Shown here: in pieces, positions 35,120 to 44,665 of the stretch
How the letters are laid out: the number at the start of each line of letters is the position of its first letter
Position numbering within the stretch: the first letter of the stretch is position 1
Source of the DNA: Gemmatimonadota bacterium
GTDB lineage: Bacteria > Gemmatimonadota > Gemmatimonadetes > Longimicrobiales > Gaopeijiaceae
DNA length: 64,000 nucleotides
Assembly: GCA_028873595.1 (NCBI GenBank)
Contig: JAPPOV010000003.1
Coordinates: 82,559-146,558, forward strand
Direction: 5' to 3'
Notes under the pieces: generated by a model
What the model was told of the DNA's origin: nothing
What the model saw: only the letters and a program-made list of their open reading frames with translations
Database searches by the model: none
Translations under genes and position numbers: made by a program

Positions 35120-36442
35120 ATGACGACCGTCGCTCCCCCGATGCCGCTCTTCGCCGATCGAGTCCATCGTATCGGTACGGAAGCCGCCTTCTCCTTCGGC
35201 GCGCTGATCGAGCAGGTGGAGAGGTCCGGCGCTCACGTCATTCGCTGCAATATCGGGCAGCCGGACTTCCCACTCCCGCGACACATCGCAGACGCCGTCA
35301 AGGCCGCGATCGATCGCGGCCTCACTACGTATTGCGACCCCGGTGGAATCCCGGAACTGCGGGTCGAAGTGGCACGCTCCGTGGGCGAGCGGCATGGATT
35401 GGACATCGACCCCGATCGTGTGGTGGTCTACCCAGGTGGCCGACCCCCGATCGGCTTTGCCCACATGGCCTACAGCAAGCAGGGCCAGGACGTCATCTAC
35501 CCCTCACCAGGGTATCCACTGTTCGAGTCGTTCATCCCCTACTTCGGGTGCAATCCGGTGCCCGTCGTCCTGCGCGAAGAGGAAGGCTTCGGTCTGACGC
35601 GTACGCAGATCGAGCCACTCGTGACCGAAAACACCGGACTCCTCTTCGTGAACTTCCCGTCGAACCCGACGGGTGGGGTCGCCACGCGCGAGCAACTCGA
35701 AGGGTTGAGTGAGTTGATTCTGGAGCGCACGGACCCGACAGTCCGTGTCTACTCCGACGAGTCCTACGAAGCGATCACCTTCGACGGCGACCAGCACATC
35801 AGCATCGCGTCCATGCCCGGGATGGAGGCGCGCACGATCATTGCATCGGGCGTGTCGAAGTCGTACGCCTGGACGGGTGGGCGCGTGGGCTGGGCCGTCT
35901 ACCCCACGATCCGGGAAGCAGAGATCCACCGAAAGCTCGCGATCAACTTCTTCGCCTCTCTCCCACCCTACAATCAGTGGGGCGCGATCGAGGCGCTTCG
36001 CTCGCCCGAGAGCCCGAGAGTGATCGGGCAGATGGTCGAAGCATTCCAGCGACGTCGTGACCTCGTCGTCGATGGGCTGAATCGGATCGACGGCGTCGCC
36101 TGCCAGAACCCGAAGGGTGCGTTCTACGCGTTTCCGAACGTCGAGGGCGCCCTCGAGCGGATCGGTGCGAAGCAGGCCTACGCGACCCTCCCAGCGGAGA
36201 CGCGCCAGCAGACCAGCCCGGCGACCCTCTTTACGCTCTTCCTCCTGTACGAGCACCACGTTGCAGCCCTGGACCGCCGGTCCTTCAGCAAGCGTGGGAG
36301 TGAGGGGCAGCACTACATCCGAATCTCGACCGCCAACAGCGACGCCGAGCTCGCCGCCGCAGTCGAAGGGATCGGCGAAGCAGCGCACGACACCGAAGGC
36401 TTCGCCCGCTTCATGCATTCCGGAGTCGGGCTCACGATTTGA
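35120..36442 (+). CDS. PLP-dependent aminotransferase, class I/II
   Basis: 440 residues from the ATG at 35120 (TTG 35099 in frame). Fold-type I pattern: NIGQPDFPLPRHI, YCDPGGIPELR (usual YTxxxGxxxLR), FVNFPSNPTGG, DESYEAITF and the PLP Lys in SGVSKSYAWTGGRVGW. Closest by eye to aspartate/aromatic aminotransferases, but two insertions near the C-terminus (LPAETRQQTSPATLF region) differ. The transketolase-like gene follows after 43 bases. Confidence 0.88.
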   Translation: MTTVAPPMPLFADRVHRIGTEAAFSFGALIEQVERSGAHVIRCNIGQPDFPLPRHIADAVKAAIDRGLTTYCDPGGIPELRVEVARSVGERHGLDIDPDRVVVYPGGRPPIGFAHMAYSKQGQDVIYPSPGYPLFESFIPYFGCNPVPVVLREEEGFGLTRTQIEPLVTENTGLLFVNFPSNPTGGVATREQLEGLSELILERTDPTVRVYSDESYEAITFDGDQHISIASMPGMEARTIIASGVSKSYAWTGGRVGWAVYPTIREAEIHRKLAINFFASLPPYNQWGAIEALRSPESPRVIGQMVEAFQRRRDLVVDGLNRIDGVACQNPKGAFYAFPNVEGALERIGAKQAYATLPAETRQQTSPATLFTLFLLYEHHVAALDRRSFSKRGSEGQHYIRISTANSDAELAAAVEGIGEAAHDTEGFARFMHSGVGLTI

Positions 36443-36485
36443 TCCGACCTCCCCTTCACACACGTCTCACGGACGACCATTCCTC

Positions 36486-38819
36486 ATGAGCCGAGCATTC
36501 GGACCCCGTCGCGCCACCTGGATCGACATCGATTCTGCCGACCCTGACGTTGCCAGCCCGGCAGAGCTGGCCCTGCTCACCCGCTACGACCTCATGTACC
36601 GGACTCTGGTCGCGATCCAGTTCAATTTCTCGCAGTCCGGACACCCCGGGGGTTCGGTGTCCGCCGGTCATATCATGACCGCGGCGCTCTTCGACACGAT
36701 GCAGTACGACATCGGCGACCCGCTGCGGGATGATCAGGACCTTCTGTCCTTCGCCGCAGGGCACAAGGCCACGGGTCTCTACGCGATGTGGGCGCTTCGC
36801 GACGAAGTCGTCCGCATTGCCAGTCCGGACCTCCTTCCGGAGGAGGACCACCTTCGCCTGCGCTGGGAGGACTTGCTCGGCTTCCGTCGCAATCCGACCC
36901 AGCCGACGCCTCTCTTCAGGGAGTTCGGCTCCAAGCCTCTCGACGGCCATCCGACTCCGATGACGCCGTTCGTGCGCATCGCAACCGGGCCATCCGGGGT
37001 CGGAATGGGATCATCGATCGGCCTCGCCTTCGGGGCGGCAGACTACTTCGGTGCCGATGCCCCCAGGGTGCACATGCTCGAGGGTGAGGGCGGGCTCACA
37101 CCGGGCCGCGTGTACGAGTCACTTGCTGCGGCAGGCTCGTCGGGTCTGCGCAACGCGATTTGCCACCTCGACTGGAATCAGGCTTCCATTGATTCCGATC
37201 AGGTCACGAGGGAAGACGATCGACCGGGTGAGTACGTCCAATGGGACCCGATGGAGTTCTTCTACCTGCACGACTGGAACGTCGTGTTCGTGAAGGACGG
37301 CTTCGATATGGGTCAGGTGATGACCGGCCAACGCCGCGCACTCGCGATCGACAACGGTCAGCCAACCGCCGTGGTCTACCGGACCGAGAAGGGCTTTGGC
37401 TACGGCATCACAGGCAAGAAGTCACACGGTGGTGGACACAAGCGTGGGTCCGACGCCTATGTCGATGCGCTGCGACCACTCCTCGGTGACGCCGCGGAAG
37501 GCGTCCCGCAGGTCGACGACCCCGGTGATGCGGTGGCCCTCGAGGCCTGCCACTGGGCGACGCTGGAGATGCTGCGCGACTGGATCACGGCGGAAGCGAG
37601 CGACGTCTGCGAAGCGATCGCACGACGACTCGAAGTTGCCCGGGACGGACTGAACGCTCGCGGTCGGCACACACGAAACGGTGCCCCGGACCTCGATGCT
37701 CTGTACCGCGCGGCCGACCCGACCACGACGCCGGACGCCGTTGCCCTCGAGATCGGCTCGAAGACGCCTCTGCGGAGTCAGCTGGGGTCAGTCCTGGGGT
37801 ACCTCAACGAGCAGTCAGATGGAGCCATTCTTCTCGGTGCGGCCGACCTGCTCGACTCGACCGCGATTTCCGGAGCCTCGAAGGCGTTCGCTCCCGGATT
37901 CTTCCATGTTCGGGACAATCCGGGCAGCCGGACCCTCACCATGGGGGGAATCTGCGAGGACGGCCTCGCGTGCATTCTGAGTGGGATCTCGGGCTTCGGG
38001 AAGCACTGCGGAGCTGGCGCCTCGTATGGGGCGTTCATCAGCCCGCTCGGTCATATCCCTGCCCGGGTTCACGCGATCAGTCAGCAAATGAAGCAGGAGG
38101 TAGAAAGGAGCCGGTACACACCGTTCATCCTTCAATGCGGTCACGCGGGTATGAAGACAGGCGAGGATGGACCGACGCATGCCGACCCGCAGGCACTCCA
38201 GCTCCATCTCGAGAACTACGTGCCGGGTACCGCAGTGACCCTGACGCCATGGGAGCCCCAGGAGATCTGGCCACTCGTAGCAGCGACCTTTCAGGCAGAG
38301 CCTGCCGTTATCGTCCCGTTCGTGACTCGCCCGAGCGAGCCTGTACTCGACCGGGAAGGACTGGGTCTGGCGCCGGCCTCTGCGGCGGCGAAGGGGGTAT
38401 ACAAGCTTCGCTCGGCTGCCGTCGCGCCGGAAGGAACGATCGTCCTCCAGGGCTCGGGCGTCGCACTCGCCTTCGTGCAGGAAGCCCTGCCCCGATTGAT
38501 CGAAGCCGGCATCGACCTGGATGTCATCTACGTCGCCAGTCCCGAGCTCTTCGATCGACTACCGGATGAAGAGCGTGAGGAGCTCTTCAACGACGATGTC
38601 GCGGCCACCGCGATGGGAATCACGGGCTTCACACGTCCAACCATGTACCGCTGGATCCGCTCGGATCTGGGATTGACTCACACGCTGCATCCGTTCGTGA
38701 AAGGCCACTACCTGGGCTCCGGAGCCGGAGACATGGTGATCCATGAAGCCGGTCTGGATGGAGACGGTCAGGTGCGCGCGATTCAGGCGTGGTTGCAGGC
38801 AGGCGGAGGACGTCACTAG
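36486..38819 (+). CDS. Transketolase-like thiamine-diphosphate enzyme
   Basis: 777 residues, ATG 36486 (the frame is open further upstream inside the aminotransferase but homology starts here). N-terminal ThDP domain: SGHPGGSVSAGHI (50-63), GPSGVGMGSSIGLAFG, and the cofactor/metal motif GEGGLTPG to N231 (GDG is changed to GEG). Middle domain has GSKTPLRSQLG and HAGMKTGEDGPTHADP, the transketolase active-site strand, and a C-terminal domain follows. It is larger than the ~650 residues of classic transketolase, so substrate may differ. Likely co-transcribed with the aminotransferase. Confidence 0.8.
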   Translation: MSRAFGPRRATWIDIDSADPDVASPAELALLTRYDLMYRTLVAIQFNFSQSGHPGGSVSAGHIMTAALFDTMQYDIGDPLRDDQDLLSFAAGHKATGLYAMWALRDEVVRIASPDLLPEEDHLRLRWEDLLGFRRNPTQPTPLFREFGSKPLDGHPTPMTPFVRIATGPSGVGMGSSIGLAFGAADYFGADAPRVHMLEGEGGLTPGRVYESLAAAGSSGLRNAICHLDWNQASIDSDQVTREDDRPGEYVQWDPMEFFYLHDWNVVFVKDGFDMGQVMTGQRRALAIDNGQPTAVVYRTEKGFGYGITGKKSHGGGHKRGSDAYVDALRPLLGDAAEGVPQVDDPGDAVALEACHWATLEMLRDWITAEASDVCEAIARRLEVARDGLNARGRHTRNGAPDLDALYRAADPTTTPDAVALEIGSKTPLRSQLGSVLGYLNEQSDGAILLGAADLLDSTAISGASKAFAPGFFHVRDNPGSRTLTMGGICEDGLACILSGISGFGKHCGAGASYGAFISPLGHIPARVHAISQQMKQEVERSRYTPFILQCGHAGMKTGEDGPTHADPQALQLHLENYVPGTAVTLTPWEPQEIWPLVAATFQAEPAVIVPFVTRPSEPVLDREGLGLAPASAAAKGVYKLRSAAVAPEGTIVLQGSGVALAFVQEALPRLIEAGIDLDVIYVASPELFDRLPDEEREELFNDDVAATAMGITGFTRPTMYRWIRSDLGLTHTLHPFVKGHYLGSGAGDMVIHEAGLDGDGQVRAIQAWLQAGGGRH

Positions 38820-38950
38820 GGCCTGATCGCCGAGAAAGCATCGTCGTTCCGGTGAGGACCATCGTCCCGCGATAGAGGAGAGACGACCGAAGGTGGTCAC
38901 TGCGGCTGCTGCGAGATAACGTCCCCGCATCACCCTACCCGGAGGATCGT

Positions 38951-40186
38951 TTGATTCGTGTTCCCGTTCTGGCTGTCATCGCCAGCGTACTCGTCGCGCC
39001 CTCGATTGCGGCGCAGGACCTCGTGCTGCACAACGCGAACGTTGTCGACGTCGTGACCGGCACCGTGACATCCGACGCCACCGTTGTCGTGCGCGACGGG
39101 AGCATCGCCGCGATCGACGCCGACGGAGGCGACGGTCCGGCCGGAGTGCCAGTCGTCGATCTGGCCGGACGCTATGTGGCACCGGGACTGATGGACGCCC
39201 ACGTCCACGTCGGCTCATCGGCGGACGCGTACCGCGCTCTGCTGACCGGTGTGACCACCATGCGCAGCATGGGTGCGAGCCACTACGCGGACGTCGGCAT
39301 GCGGGAGCTTCAACGTGCCGGCCACGCCGAGACTCCGGAATACCTGGCAGCCGGATACCATATCCGTCCACAGATGGCCGAAGGATTCTTTCAGGACCAT
39401 CCCGAGCTCGGGGGCCTGGATGGTGGCGGAGTGGGCGGTACAGAGCCCGTACGCTCCGTCGCACGGGCACTCGTCTCGAGAGGTGTCGACTTCATCAAGA
39501 CCAACGCCACCGAGCGCGCCGGTCTTCCGAATACGGATCCGCGGAAACAGCTCTTCGACGAGATGGAGATCTCCGTGATGGTCGAGGAAGCGACTCGTGC
39601 AGGGATCGGCGTGTCGGCTCACGCGCACGGGGATGCCGGGGGCCGAGCGGCGGTAGCTGCAGGAGTCCGCAGTATCGAGCACGGTACGTACCTGAGCGAG
39701 ACGACCCTGAGCATGATGGTAGACCGCGGCACATACCTGGTGCCGACGATCGCCATCGTTCGTGACCTCACGATCGCCGGTGGCGACTACGACAACGCGG
39801 TCCTGAACATCCGGGGCAGGCACATGCTCCCTCGGGTTCAGGAGATGGCGGCCATGGCGCACAGACTCGGCGTCAAGATCGTGGCCGCGACAGACACCGG
39901 ATACGGACCGAACAGCACCACCACGCTTGCACACGAACTCCTCGAGCTGGTCGAGATCGGCATGTCAGCCCACGAGGCGCTGCAGGCCGCCACCACGACC
40001 GCCGCAGAACTCTTCGGGATCGATGACCGTGTCGGCCGGCTGGAAGAAGGCTTCGAGGCCGATCTCATCGTCCTCGAGCGGAATCCGCTCGAAGACATCG
40101 GCGTACTGCAGGACGTACTCATGGTTGTCAGCGACGGTGACGTGATCGTTCAGCGGGGGGACTGGCCGGGCCCACCCGTGTCGTGA
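38951..40186 (+). CDS. Secreted amidohydrolase (imidazolonepropionase/prolidase-like)
   Basis: 411 residues, TTG start with GGAGG 5 bases upstream. Signal peptide ends near APSIAAQ. Metal-dependent amidohydrolase motifs: APGLMDAHVHVG (metal His pair), FIKTNATERAG (carboxylated Lys candidate), SAHAHGD, EHGTYL and AATDTGYGPNS. The C-terminal GFEADLIVLERNPLED strand is standard. Exported members hydrolyse peptides or cyclic amides; substrate unknown. Confidence 0.88.
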   Translation: MIRVPVLAVIASVLVAPSIAAQDLVLHNANVVDVVTGTVTSDATVVVRDGSIAAIDADGGDGPAGVPVVDLAGRYVAPGLMDAHVHVGSSADAYRALLTGVTTMRSMGASHYADVGMRELQRAGHAETPEYLAAGYHIRPQMAEGFFQDHPELGGLDGGGVGGTEPVRSVARALVSRGVDFIKTNATERAGLPNTDPRKQLFDEMEISVMVEEATRAGIGVSAHAHGDAGGRAAVAAGVRSIEHGTYLSETTLSMMVDRGTYLVPTIAIVRDLTIAGGDYDNAVLNIRGRHMLPRVQEMAAMAHRLGVKIVAATDTGYGPNSTTTLAHELLELVEIGMSAHEALQAATTTAAELFGIDDRVGRLEEGFEADLIVLERNPLEDIGVLQDVLMVVSDGDVIVQRGDWPGPPVS

Positions 40187-40337
40187 ACCTCTGCGTCAGC
40201 CCCGGCACCCCAGATACAGCCCGATGGCGAATCCAGCCAAAGACCGCACATCGTTCGGGCTACCGAATGCACTGACGTTGCAGCCGAACGGCGCAGCTCT
40301 GGTCGACATGTACGTATCCGCCGGCGCACTGCGCGGA

Positions 40338-40985
40338 TTACGAACCGTGCCTGGTCGCGAGCGCTGAGTCGAAGGCCCTCAACAGCACCTCGACCGGTTG
40401 TGCGCCCGACGCGGCGAAACGCCGGTCGAACACGAAGGTCGGGGCCCCGGTGATCCCCATCTCCCGTGCATCGGCGGTCGCCTGCCAGAGCGCATGCTCC
40501 CACGCACCACCGTCGATCGCAGCACTCATTTCGTCAGGGTCGATGCCGACTGAAACAGCCAGATCGTTCACGACCTCTGGGTCACCCAGGTCCCTCCCCT
40601 CGGCGAAGTACCCGCCGAACAACCGCTCATGGAACGCCGAAAAGAGCTGACTACGCTCCTGCTGTGCCCATGCTCCGGCGAGCAACGCGCGGTGCGTGTT
40701 GGACACTTTCGGTCGCTTTCCGACGTCCAGCCCCTCCGCCGCGGCGTTCGCCTTCAGCGCGTCCTGCATCCGCGCCCATACATCGGGGGGGTACCCCAGA
40801 TCCTCCACAGGCATCCCGCTCAGCGGGACCTCCGGGTGGATCTCGAAGGGCCGCCAGTCCACCTCCACACTCATCCCCGGCGGTAGCTGCGCGAGCGCCT
40901 TCGTGAGCCGCGCCCACCCCACGTAGCACCACGGGCAGGTGTAGTCGCTGAAGACTTCGAGTCGGATGGTCGAGGAATCTGGCAT
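40338..40985 (-). CDS. DsbA-family oxidoreductase (FrnE-like)
   Basis: 215 residues from the ATG at 40985. Thioredoxin-fold start RLEVFSDYTCPWCYVG with a CPWC redox pair near residue 17, helical insertion with NTHRALLAGAWAQ, and the cis-Pro loop MGITGAPTFVFDRRFAASGAQP. No signal peptide, so cytosolic like FrnE proteins. Both cysteines are normal TGC/TGT codons, unlike the Sec-type osmC. Divergent from the lectin-like gene. Confidence 0.9.
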   Translation of the reverse strand: MPDSSTIRLEVFSDYTCPWCYVGWARLTKALAQLPPGMSVEVDWRPFEIHPEVPLSGMPVEDLGYPPDVWARMQDALKANAAAEGLDVGKRPKVSNTHRALLAGAWAQQERSQLFSAFHERLFGGYFAEGRDLGDPEVVNDLAVSVGIDPDEMSAAIDGGAWEHALWQATADAREMGITGAPTFVFDRRFAASGAQPVEVLLRAFDSALATRHGS

Positions 40986-41262
40986 GTCGATACGGTGGGT
41001 AAGTGGTACGACGAAACGTGCGTCGGTCCGCCCAGAGAACCCCGTCAAGGTCGCTGTGCTCCGATGTCACCCCCGCGTACCTTGCCCTGTGAACGATGTG
41101 GCAACGTTCGTTGTGAAGAACGGTCGTGCGGATGCTCAGCAGGACGGACCGCCCCGCCTTGCCGACCAGTGCGCCGGCCCGAACATTACCGAACCTTGAA
41201 ACCCAGCCTGCGCGCGACGTCCTCGAGCCGTGTGCAGGAGTCTCTCCCAACCAGGAGCAACT

Positions 41263-41937
41263 GTGAAGAAAGCCTTGATCCTCACGGCCATCGCCGCCTT
41301 CGGCTTCGCGGCGCCTGCGTCGGCTCAGGCCAACAACTTCAGCTTCTTCATCACCAGTTCGGGTCCCGGTGACGGGGCGAACCTCGGCGGTCTGCGCGGT
41401 GCAGATCAGCACTGCCAGGACCTCGCGTACGCGAAGGGCTTCGGGGACGTATCGTGGCGTGCGTACCTGAGCACCATCGCGATGGGCGGAGAAGCGGCGG
41501 TCAACGCGCGGGACCGGATCGGTGACGGTCCCTGGTACAACTACTCTGGCGACGTGGTCGCTCAGAACGTCGATGATCTGCACTCCGACAACGCGCACCT
41601 CACCAAGGAATCCATCCTCACCGAGAACGGCGACATGGTGAATGGCCGGGGAGACTCGCCCAACATGCACGATATCCTCACCGGCTCGAACCTGGACGGG
41701 ACCGTGAGCACCGCAGAAGGCCACGACGCATGCGCCAACTGGACCAGCAACGGTGAGGGAAGCGCCGCCGTTGGACACCACGATCGTCAGGGCGGCGGTC
41801 AGAACCCGACGTCGTGGAACTCGGCCCATGGCTCACGCGGCTGCAGCCAGTCCGACCTCCAGGGAACGGGCGGGGACGGTTTGTACTATTGTTTCGCGAT
41901 TGATGCGAACCAACAGGAGGCGTTCCGGGACGAATAA
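41263..41937 (+). CDS. Secreted lectin-like protein (DUF1554-type)
   Basis: 224 residues from the GTG at 41263, placed by AGGAG six bases upstream and a signal peptide ending near APASAQA; an earlier GTG at 41230 breaks the signal sequence. The mature part has NLGGLRGADQHCQDLA, WRAYLSTI, CANWTSNGEG and a final GLYYCFAID with spaced cysteines, resembling the C-type-lectin-like domain seen in Leptospira secreted proteins. Function unknown; sugar or surface binding is possible. Confidence 0.75.
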   Translation: MKKALILTAIAAFGFAAPASAQANNFSFFITSSGPGDGANLGGLRGADQHCQDLAYAKGFGDVSWRAYLSTIAMGGEAAVNARDRIGDGPWYNYSGDVVAQNVDDLHSDNAHLTKESILTENGDMVNGRGDSPNMHDILTGSNLDGTVSTAEGHDACANWTSNGEGSAAVGHHDRQGGGQNPTSWNSAHGSRGCSQSDLQGTGGDGLYYCFAIDANQQEAFRDE

Positions 41938-41983
41938 CCGGGCCGCGTCCCTTGCTCCCTCATGGGGGCTCGGAGAAATCGGT

Positions 41984-43045
41984 TTGAACAGACGAAGCGC
42001 TGTGATCGGGGTCCTCCTCGCGGGGACCCCGTTCGTTCATGGAGCCTGCCTGGCACAGCAGCCATCTCCGGCGCCATGGGGCATCACGGCAGTCGAGGGC
42101 CTGCGCCTCGGTCATCACACGCTTGAAGAGCGACCGACCGGCTGCACCGTCGTCCTTGCGGGCGAAGGCATGGTCGGTGGGGTGGACGTGCGTGGCGGTG
42201 CTCCCGGGAGCCATGAGACCGCACTGCTCGATCCGGTGAACTCGAACCAGGGGGTTCACGCCGTCGTCCTGTCCGGCGGTTCTTCATTCGGGCTCTCGAC
42301 TACGGCCGGTGTCATGCAGTATCTGGACGAGCGTGATATTGGGGTCCGCGTGGGGAGCAAGACGGTCCCGATCGTGGTCGGAGCGATCCTCTACGATCTG
42401 GGCCTCGAAGAAGATCGACGCATTCGGCCCGACGCCGCGTGCGGATACGCGGCCGCGGAGGCAGCATCTGCAGGCACGCCAGCCGAGGGCTCCGTCGGCG
42501 CAGGTGCGGGTGCGACAGTCGGCAAACTGGGAGACCCCTACCGTCCCATGAAGGGCGGGTTCGGCACGGCATCCATCACGCTTGGGAACGGCCTGACCGT
42601 GGCCGCTGCAGTCGCCGTGAACGCCGTGGGCGACATCGTCGACCCCATGACCGGAGAGATCGTTGCTGGAGCTCTCTCCGAGGACGGTGCCAGCCTGCTC
42701 GACATGCGACGCGTACTTCGCGAAGACAGCGACTTGGAGCCTCCGCCAGCCGGAACGAACACGACGATCGGGCTCGTGGCGACGAACGCATCGCTCACGA
42801 AGGCACAGATCAACAAGGTCGCTCAGATGGCCCAGGACGGGCTCGCTCGCACGACCTACCCGGCCCACACGCCTTCGGACGGCGATACGGTTTTTTCGCT
42901 TTCCTCAGGGGCATGGGATGGTGAGGCCAACGTCCTGCTCGTCGGAGCGCTCGCGGCGGATGTCATGGCCGAGGCGATCCTGCGCGCCGTCCGCCTCGCC
43001 GAGGGGCTACCCGGAATTCCATCGGCTTCGGAGTTCAAGCGCTGA
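41984..43045 (+). CDS. P1-family (S58, DmpA-like) peptidase, exported
   Basis: 353 residues from the TTG at 41984 with GGAG upstream; it gives a signal sequence of about 25 residues. Family features: GITAVEGLRLGHHT, VLSGGSSFGLSTTAGVMQYL, GEGSVGAGAGATVG-like GSVGAGAGATVGKLG, and the autoprocessing/nucleophile region GTNTTIGLVATNA, followed by the C-terminal PSDGDTVFSLSSG. These Ntn-type enzymes self-cleave and act as aminopeptidases or amidases. Followed after 20 bases by the SSF symporter. Confidence 0.87.
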   Translation: MNRRSAVIGVLLAGTPFVHGACLAQQPSPAPWGITAVEGLRLGHHTLEERPTGCTVVLAGEGMVGGVDVRGGAPGSHETALLDPVNSNQGVHAVVLSGGSSFGLSTTAGVMQYLDERDIGVRVGSKTVPIVVGAILYDLGLEEDRRIRPDAACGYAAAEAASAGTPAEGSVGAGAGATVGKLGDPYRPMKGGFGTASITLGNGLTVAAAVAVNAVGDIVDPMTGEIVAGALSEDGASLLDMRRVLREDSDLEPPPAGTNTTIGLVATNASLTKAQINKVAQMAQDGLARTTYPAHTPSDGDTVFSLSSGAWDGEANVLLVGALAADVMAEAILRAVRLAEGLPGIPSASEFKR

Positions 43046-43065
43046 CTGGATCACCGGACGGACTC

Positions 43066-44490
43066 ATGGCACTCCACCTGGGGGTGCTGATCGTCTATTC
43101 GCTCGGCCTCGTGGCCTTCGGGCTCATCGTGTCCCGACGAGGCCAGGGTCGCGGCAGCTTCTTCGTTGCGAACCGATCGTTTGGCTCCGGAATGGTCTTT
43201 TCGACCTTCCTCGCCGCAAACATCGGGGCCGGGTCGGTGATCGCAGCATCGGAACTAGGCTACGAAGTCGGCCTGTCCGCATGGTGGTACGTGGGCTCCG
43301 CCGGGATCGGGCAGATCATCTTCGCTTTTGTCGTCGCACCACGGATCTGGCGGGCCGGGAAGGAGCACGGGCTCTATACAGCGGGCGACTACCTCGAGCT
43401 GAGATATGGCAATGCGGTGCGCGCGACGGTCGTGTCGATCCTCTGGCTCGGCACCCTCGCCATCCTCGCCGCTCAGCTGATCGCGATGTCTCAGATCCTC
43501 GAGTGGGTGCTGGGCATGCCGCGCTGGGTGGGAGCCACCCTCGGTGCCGGCATCATGGTGATCTACTTCACGGCAGGGGGCCTATGGACCACGGCGTGGG
43601 TGAACCTCGTCCAACTGACCGTGCTGGTGGTCGGCTTTCTCGTCGCGATTCCCATTGCCGTCTTGAACGCGGGAGGCATAGAGGCCGTCCTTGTGGCCGC
43701 TCCATCCGACCCGGAGTTCATGAGCCCGGTGGCGTTCGGCGGAATCATCATGTTCGTCATCCTGATGCCATCCTTCGTTGTCTCGCCCGGCCTCGTGCAG
43801 ATGGGCTACGCAGCACGTGACGCGCGATCTCTCCGAAAGGGCGTCGCGCTTCAGGCTCTCGCCCTGCTGGCCTTCGCCTTCGTGCCGATGTCGGTCGGGA
43901 TCATCGCTCATAGCTTCGACCCAAACCTGACCAACGGAGCGTACGCGGTACCGACGATGCTCACGCTAGGGTTACCGCCTCTCCTTGGAGCCCTCGCCCT
44001 GGCCGCCGTCTTCTCGGCAGAAGTCAGCTCGGCGGACACGGTGCTCTTCATGCTCTCGACCTCACTCTCGCAGGACATCTACAAGCGCTACGTCGCACCG
44101 GAGGCGACAGACCAGGAGGTGTTGAGGGTAGCGAGGCTCGCCGCGGTACTGGGCGGTCTGGGTGGTCTGATCTTGACGCTTCGCTTCGACAGCGTGCTCG
44201 ACACAATCACGATCTTCTACGCGATCATGAGCGTAAGTCTCTTCGTGCCGCTCCTGGCTGGCCTCTATACCCAACGGCCCGGCGTCCCTGAAGCGATCGC
44301 CGCGATCGGTGCGGGCGTGACGACGCTGGTCGCCGTCTCGTTGGCGGGGGAAGCCGAAATGGTCTCGGCGAACGTGGCGCGCAGCGCAACGGGGATCGGG
44401 ATTCTGGCGTCAGCGCTGATGTTCGGGCTGGTGCTCGTAATCCGGCGACCCAGATTGGGGGCTCCGGACATCCCTCCTTCCTCCAGCTGA
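43066..44490 (+). CDS. Sodium:solute symporter (SSF family)
   Basis: 474 residues with about 13 hydrophobic segments. Recognisable SSF blocks are GRGSFFVANRSFGSGMVF, AANIGAGSVIAASELGYEVG, TAGDYLELRYGNAVR and AEVSSADTVLFMLSTSLSQDIYKRY (parts). It imports a small solute with sodium. Neighbours (exported peptidase upstream, PLP decarboxylase downstream) hint at amino-acid or peptide scavenging; that is inference. Confidence 0.92.
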   Translation: MALHLGVLIVYSLGLVAFGLIVSRRGQGRGSFFVANRSFGSGMVFSTFLAANIGAGSVIAASELGYEVGLSAWWYVGSAGIGQIIFAFVVAPRIWRAGKEHGLYTAGDYLELRYGNAVRATVVSILWLGTLAILAAQLIAMSQILEWVLGMPRWVGATLGAGIMVIYFTAGGLWTTAWVNLVQLTVLVVGFLVAIPIAVLNAGGIEAVLVAAPSDPEFMSPVAFGGIIMFVILMPSFVVSPGLVQMGYAARDARSLRKGVALQALALLAFAFVPMSVGIIAHSFDPNLTNGAYAVPTMLTLGLPPLLGALALAAVFSAEVSSADTVLFMLSTSLSQDIYKRYVAPEATDQEVLRVARLAAVLGGLGGLILTLRFDSVLDTITIFYAIMSVSLFVPLLAGLYTQRPGVPEAIAAIGAGVTTLVAVSLAGEAEMVSANVARSATGIGILASALMFGLVLVIRRPRLGAPDIPPSSS

Positions 44491-44506
44491 CCCCCTCTTG
44501 AACGAT

Positions 44507-44665
44507 ATGTATGCTACGCTGCGTGACCGGAAGCTGGTGCGCTGGGTTCTCGGATCTTGCGTGGTCGGGTGGGGGGCATTCGAGGAGATGCTCATCCATG
44601 GCCTGGAGCGGATCGAGACCGTAACCGGTCGCACGATCATGCAGCGCTACTGGAACGCACCTTGA
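44507..44665 (+). CDS. Small ORF coupled to the PLP decarboxylase, 52 residues
   Basis: ATG 44507, 16 bases after the symporter stop; its TGA overlaps the decarboxylase TTG start (TTGA). Product begins MYATLRDRKLVRWVLGSCVV, then a Glu-rich amphipathic part (GAFEEMLIHGLERIETV) and ends MQRYWNAP. One weak hydrophobic helix. No family recognised. Spacing suggests real translation; it may couple symporter and decarboxylase expression. Confidence 0.5.
   Translation: MYATLRDRKLVRWVLGSCVVGWGAFEEMLIHGLERIETVTGRTIMQRYWNAP

Noticed and set aside
41098..41122. GTTC/GAAC inverted pair upstream of the lectin gene as a LexA site
   Set aside because: Spacing and arm sequence do not match the imuB/dnaE2 motif or a standard LexA box, and the gene is not damage-related.
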